Assembly: GCA_028023455.1 (NCBI GenBank)
Contig: JAQFVV010006469.1
Coordinates: forward strand, 62,001 to 126,000
DNA length: 64,000 bases
Direction of reading: 5' to 3'
Source: Epiperipatus broadwayi
Taxonomy: Eukaryota; Onychophora; Udeonychophora; Euonychophora; Peripatidae
Made by a program: the position numbers and the translations under genes. A model generated the notes under the pieces. That model was not told where the DNA came from, did not search any database, and saw only the letters and a list, made by a program, of their open reading frames with translations. Position 1 is the first letter of the stretch. Each line of letters opens with the position of its first letter. Positions 58,481 to 64,000 of this stretch are shown here, one piece after another.

Positions 58481-60890
58481 AAACACAAGTGTGGTGATTG
58501 GATGAAGTAAGAAGGTTTGTTAACATAATAGAAACTACAGATTGAAGAAACTAGATTAAACTTGGAGAGATTTTCATTATACAATGGATCAACAATAATT
58601 TAAAATGATAAATGATACCTGGTTACTTCATGCATTGGACTTCATCCTATGAATATTGCACTAGTTACAAACAGGCACCAGATATCATAACTCAGAGGCA
58701 GTTAAATAAATAGGAAATGGTAGAATGTTAGTCATTATTATGTAGAAGTATTGATTACAAGCATTTTCAATAAAACTATACTCATTAATCAGTACTCTCT
58801 CACTGTTATAAATACTGGTCACAGTATAAATACTTCTAACATAAAGATCCTATTCAGATGTGATAATGAGCTTCAAAAAACCAAACTATTGAGGTTCTTA
58901 AAAGACCCAACTGTATAAACAAACATGATAAATCTGGGATATCTCCCATTTAGAAAATTTTAGAGTTTATTGGTTAGAGTGAATGTTAATTTTGTCATAT
59001 TTATTTACTGCCACATTTCCCCTCCTTTCACATTTAAAAAAAATGTTTTTATTAGATAGACTTTTAGTTTTATTTTGTATGTAGCATACAACATTTATAT
59101 CATATTTCACAAAATATCATTCCTTATCTAAATGATGGCTGATTAGTTCCTGCCATTATCATCTGTGAAATGTTATTGTTAACAGCATATTGATGAACAG
59201 ATGTTATATTTATATCTGTTTTCCATGAAAATTTCATATTAACATTGTATATGTATAATGATACTAACATTATATTACATAAACCTCTATAGATATTTTT
59301 TCTGCTATTCCAAGTGATAATGTTTGATGAAAAAACATCCAATTCATTTCTTTCTGGATACATGTTTCAGTCAATAAACCTAATGTTATCAGCAACCCCA
59401 GAAGTCACTTGAAATTCCAACAAACATAGCAGCATAATTTCTTTTTAAATATGCTTACAATGTTCAATATGACTTTAAATCTGAAAATGAGTCTGAAGGT
59501 AATTTAACAATTTTGTTTTGTATTGACCCAGTGACATTGCTCATTGACTTAAAATATGTCTGTCAAGAAACTAGATGATTTTTTTCAAATATTGCTTCTT
59601 GAAATGTTAGAAAAAATTTCTATAGAGAACAAATAAAATAATGTTAGTATTATTACAAAATATTTAAGTAGTGTTTGATTGATTAATTAATTATATATTT
59701 AAATATTTATTTGAAAACAATGAGTTTGTTTGAAGGATCTGTATTATTTAATAGCATTAAGCTAATGCAAAGTAGGCTTTAGTTAAAGCTTTAAAATCAT
59801 ATTAAATAAAACTTGTTTTGATTTATTTATTAGAATCTCAATTGTTTTTCCATGTTGATCATAATGTCAAATTTTTTTATTGTTATGAAATGTCATTTAA
59901 AACGCTGGAAAAAATTCTTATAGAGGGCATAAGTAAAATTATTACATAATTATATGTCATTCAATTTACTTCCTTTGTTTACATATACATTGAGCTATGT
60001 TTAATTTAAAGTTTACATATATATTGTAATGGGATGGTTCTTATGTATGTGATCAAATTCCTAAAGACTTATGGTTTTGGAATGCAAGTGATCATTACAT
60101 TAATTTTACCAAGTGCAATATGATAACCATCTGATTCATGCCTAACATGTTGGTCGTCAAATGTAACCTAACAAGCAGATAATTGTATTCTTATGTACTC
60201 AATGTAATGAGACATTCTACTTGTAGTGTGCACAAAGATGAATGTGTTCCTTCTGATGAGTAAAAAGTGTATATCTCTATTATCTACTTTCATGTATACC
60301 TTCTTATATTAAACTCATACCTAAGAGAGAAGAAAGTAAGATTTAAATAACTACTGATTCTACCCTTAACTTATCATCTACATATTGTAGTTAACTCCTG
60401 CTATTCTGGATTTCAAACTCAGAGAGATGTTATGTGGTTCTCAGGTTCAGAAAACAGTAGTATCACCATATTCTTAATGTATGTAAAATGAGTGTATGTC
60501 TATTGATAGGAGTGGATATAATATATTATTTAAATAAAAATAATAATTATGATATGTGAATTTAATCACAGAAAAATAAAACAAGAATGTGTTTTAACAT
60601 TTCAATAAATTTAATGAACTTATTTACATTGACTATTACTATTTGGATAATAAAATTTAAAACAGAGTTGGGAAGAACTCATTGAGACATCCGTGGTTAT
60701 TCTTCTTTTAAGTTTGTTTTACACCAATGTTACCCATTCTGATCCCATAAAGAGTAGCCACTACATTTCCTGCTAACATAAATGAACTTCATATTATGTA
60801 CAATATTATTATAAACATAGTAACATATTTACTTATTGTTTTTCCCCTCTTAGTTAATGCCATGTTGCTTTAATAGACCTCCTTGTTATT
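58480..60890. other. AT-rich DNA, no gene seen
   Basis: An unassigned 79-codon minus-strand frame (59363-59124) has a less biased composition than most but no known motif. The phrase atattgtaatgggatgg lies at 60020. Confidence 0.45.
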
Positions 60891-62295
60891 TATAACTGTG
60901 TGCGTTAAAAGAGAGTTATAAGTTTAAGACTCATATAATAAAAAAGATACGCATACAAAATATATTAAAAATATTAATAATTGACACAATCTTTAAAATA
61001 AACAATTAATAAATATGTGTGTGTGTCGTTATATATATAAATATGGAATTGGTATATATCTTAGGTAGCATCTTACCTTGCCTCATTTATAATGATCGGA
61101 TTATTAAAATAAAGAAAATTAAATTATTATATATATAACATACAAACAATTAACTATCGATAACGTTTACTTTATAAATGGGTTTTACGGTTTGTATGGA
61201 CAATGTTCTGATGGCTTATTCTTATGAATTCATGGTAGTTTCTTTACACATAGTTAAGAATTCAAACATCTGCTGGATTCGATGACTTTATTAGCCAGGT
61301 GTAAAAAGAAAGAATTCCTAATGGATCATTTTGATATTTATCAGTCCAAGCATGGAGAGATAGGACAATCCCATAATTGGTCTTGGCAGTTTGACTTTTC
61401 TCCCACGATGTTCCCCTTGTTTTCAACTTTGCATGATTATTTTAGTCAATATTCATAGTGTCAATATTCTTCTACTACTGCATTTTTCAGATTTAAATCC
61501 AGAAATTTATACTAAGGAATCGATGGTGGTTTCCTTTTTTTAAGAAAATCGAATGCTTTATTTTGATCATGAACTCTTTGCTTAGATGTCTTAAAACTAG
61601 TTTTCTCAAATCCTTGTGAAAGACTTCTTCAGCAGCATTGTGAGTTTGAATTTGTTGACACAAACCTTCAGATTTTTCTTTTAACTTTTTTATACGGGAA
61701 ATGATAAATTTTGTTACTCAGGTAAAAAATTTTTTTTTCTCCTTGAACAAAAAGTTCGTTTAATATCATCTTTATATATAGGTTAAGCCAGTTCATGCTA
61801 ATCTTTTTACTTTATTTTTGACGTCATCTTTGGCTAAATATTAAAATAACAATTTGTTAAACAAAATCGGAAGAAAAGATAAGAAAACAAACATTAAATT
61901 TTTATTTACCTTAATATTATATACATTAATTTTTTATTTTTATGATTAAGTTCATTCAATTGATCTATTCTATGTTATGATATTTATTTGACCAGTTAGG
62001 TTTAACTTTTGATTTAATGTTTATATTTGGCTTTAAATTTTAGCTTATGAGAAGTGGTTTGTTAGTTTATGTGTCCTAACATTACCTAATTCTATCACTT
62101 AATAAGTAACATTAATATCATGGGCGGTGTGTACTAGTTATTAGAGAGGTGTTGGAGGCATCCATCACAATATATATATTTGTGTGTAATTAATTAATTT
62201 ATAGCATGAGGGAAAGTGATGTACTTCCTTTGTTTATATATATGTATTCAGACACATAAACATTTACTTAGGATATACACTTACATCCACATATA
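60890..62295. other. CpG-retaining AT-rich DNA, no gene seen
   Basis: CpGs are frequent (tatcgataacgttta, ttttacggttt, cacgatg, tacgggaa, gacgtc). No coding exon is identified. The motif catccatcacaatatata lies at 62159. Confidence 0.45.
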
Positions 62296-62300
62296 TATGC

Positions 62301-62506
62301 ATACAAATATTAAGCATTAAATCACCCCACATGATTAAGAAATCCAGTACCGCCCTCTGTGAACTAATATATAAATACATTAGAGTTCGTTTTTCAAAAT
62401 AGCCAGATCAAAACGATACCGCTTTGAACTGTCTGCTATAAGATCATAGAGGGCGGTACTGGATTTCTTAACCATGTGGGGTGATTTAATGCTTAATATT
62501 TGTATA
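62301..62506. mobile_element. foldback/MITE with near-identical 58-bp arms
   Basis: The arms are 62301-62358 and 62447-62506 (agtaccgccctct against agagggcggtact, and aagcattaaatcacccca against tggggtgatttaatgctt). They differ by about a single indel or base, with an 88-bp loop. The retained CpGs (ccgccctct) and arm identity suggest youth. The element sits right before a LINE fragment. Confidence 0.85.
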
Positions 62507-62514
62507 TTTATTTC

Positions 62515-63290
62515 AGTATAGCGTTATGCACTGGGATTATTATTATATATATGTGCTTAGGATTCATTAAAATTTTTCCTTTAATATTGTACAAGTCATT
62601 TCTATCTTCTTTTGATAAAAGATGGGATGATTATGTTAAGAGGATTGTGGAGTGTTATAGTAGTAAGGAATGGGATAAAAGAATAGATTTATTAATAAAG
62701 AATAGGGAGTTAGAGAGATGGAGAAATAGTATGGAGAGTAAAAAGAGTTTAAATATATATATAGAAATAAACAGAATATTAGGCGTGAGTTAATATATGA
62801 TAATAGTAAGGAAAGTAATTTATTGTTAAGGCTCGAACAGGATCTTTAGCTACAAGAGAATATACATGTAAATGGAAAAATATGGGTGATTTATTTTGTA
62901 AATTATGTAAGGAAGGAATAGAAAATATTAGGCATTTGTTAATTGAATGTAAATGCTTGAAAACAGAAAGGGCACATATAATGAAGTTATGGAAGAATAA
63001 ATATGAAAAAAGTGATTATACAGAAAGTGGATTATTGGTTTTTAGACTGGGTTTTGGGAAAGATAAGGGGGATTTAGATATAAAGGCCACAGAGTTGACA
63101 AAGATTATGTGGTGGAAATGGGATGAAGCAGAATATGGGAATACTTAGACTGGGGAATGTAAAATAAAGTAGCTAACAGGTTTCTCTGGGCATAATTGCT
63201 GAGAGATTCTTGACTTCGTTTAAGAAGAAGCTACAGTACATCACATCACATAGAAAATTTAATTTACAGTGATCAAAAGGTAATGATGAT
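62515..63290 (+). pseudogene. LINE ORF2 C-terminal fragment and 3' UTR
   Basis: This is a 5'-truncated copy of the family at 0.64-5 kb. The open frame 62500-62793 includes KRWDDYVKRIVECYSSKEWD. After a frameshift, RTGSLATREYTC-like codons near 62835 lead into the frame 62882-63148 (88 codons). That frame contains FCKLCKEGIENIRHLLIEC, a C-x2-C...H...C zinc-knuckle-like motif common at the C-terminus of LINE ORF2 proteins. It ends at a stop at 63148. The 3' UTR ends with gtaatgatgatgatgaatgc. The first part of the 62500 frame overlaps the foldback edge and is not element sequence. Confidence 0.8.
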
Positions 63291-64000
63291 GATGAATGCT
63301 ACCAGCTAGATTCAGGGAGGGAAAGAGATCTTTAACATTGTTCAGACAATTGAAAGAAGACAACAGAGACAAATGTAAGCCAAGATAATTTTAAATAAAC
63401 TTTGTAATTTATTAAATTCCAAAAAAAAAAAAAAAAAAGAAGCAAAAAACAAATCTCAAGCAAACAAAGTATAAGGTTTGACCTGGATTTCTCTAGAGTG
63501 TTTATCAGAGAGCGTACAAGAGTTTTGAAAACAAACACTCTGGCAGATAACTTTGTTTCTCACTTAAGGTTTAAAAAGGGGATTTATAATATCTTCTTGA
63601 TAGCGATTTATAAAAACTAATTTCAGTTTTTCAATTTAGAGATTTCAAAAATAAAGCAGTCTTGTAGGTAATACAATGAAACAGCACAGGTGAGTTTTCC
63701 TTGACCTAGAATAAAGCACTAGAATCAATAATGTCATATGTCTGCAGAGCAGCTCATGATTTACCACATTCAAGGTATGAAGGTTGACCCAATACAAGAT
63801 TATGAAAATAGGACAAGAAAAAATTACAATTTGTAATCTTAAGTAGAAGAAACAAAATCTCTGATTTAGAAAAAATAGAATACTTTACTTGATAAACTGC
63901 CAATAAAAATATTTTTGGTCTGCAGGAAACTTTAAACCAAGCATATCTACATTAATTATACTATAATAAAAGGGATAGGTGAGTTAAAAAAATATGAATG
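63290..64000. other. AT-rich DNA, no gene seen
   Basis: An A-run of 18 bases lies at 63421-63438. Nothing else is recognised. The minus-strand open frame 63538-63332 is produced by the T-run and has no motif. Confidence 0.45.

Noticed and set aside
63332-63538. 68-codon minus-strand frame with a Phe/Leu-rich hydrophobic run
   Set aside because: The hydrophobic run comes from the 18-base A-run on the plus strand. There is no other support for a gene.

Overview
This window reads as intergenic or intronic DNA from a large, very AT-rich animal genome. By eye it is about three quarters A+T. There are no bacterial-style operons. Almost every recognisable coding trace belongs to a eukaryotic retroelement: several non-LTR retrotransposons (LINEs), several Penelope-like elements (PLEs) and a tRNA-derived SINE family. 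The mixture of RTE-type LINEs related to the 'craniofacial development protein 2-like' family, PLEs with GIY-YIG tails, and a LINE with an SGNH-esterase-like first ORF fits an invertebrate metazoan, such as an arthropod or mollusc. I cannot name the species. I found no convincing host protein-coding exon, rRNA, functional tRNA or CRISPR array.

Layout. 0.64-5.0 kb: a strongly decayed LINE on the minus strand with coiled-coil, SGNH-like, EN and RT traces, interrupted by a foldback element. 5-10.5 kb: AT-rich DNA with two foldback or hairpin repeats. 10.5-13.7 kb: a decayed PLE flanked by inverted repeats, with a tRNA-like segment at its 3' end. 13.7-14.5 kb: a second LINE RT fragment. 14.49-15.6 kb: an exact 140-bp tandem duplication, then a GC-richer diverged tandem repeat of about 320 bp. 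15.9-18.4 kb: a CpG-retaining segment holding a SINE with target-site duplications and a LINE C-terminal fragment. 18.1-21.2 kb: a PLE bounded by direct repeats of about 0.8 kb (pseudo-LTRs). 21.9-25.9 kb: three minus-strand LINE pieces. The largest is an almost full-length RTE-type element with intact endonuclease motifs and FADD, broken by two frameshifts. 26.1-26.6 kb: foldback elements. 28.5-31.5 kb: a second PLE in pseudo-LTR arrangement.

31.5-38.6 kb: AT-rich sequence with minor repeats. 38.6-39.6 and 46.3-47.95 kb: two fragments of one minus-strand LINE family. 39.6-40.2 kb: a degenerate repeat of about 165 bp. 40.2-41.7 kb: another CpG-retaining segment. 43.9-57.1 kb: foldback elements, SINE copies and a fourth PLE fragment. 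58.1-58.5 kb: a foldback related to the ends of the first PLE. 60.9-62.1 kb: CpG-retaining DNA. 62.3-63.3 kb: a long perfect-looking hairpin, then the C-terminal part of a LINE of the same family as the one at 0.64-5 kb.

No genes work together here. The window records repeated retroelement insertion and decay. Its most informative signals are the PLE pseudo-LTR architectures, a paralogous pair showing CpG loss in one copy only, and a set of high-identity foldback elements. All protein assignments come from reading motifs by eye. No database search was possible.
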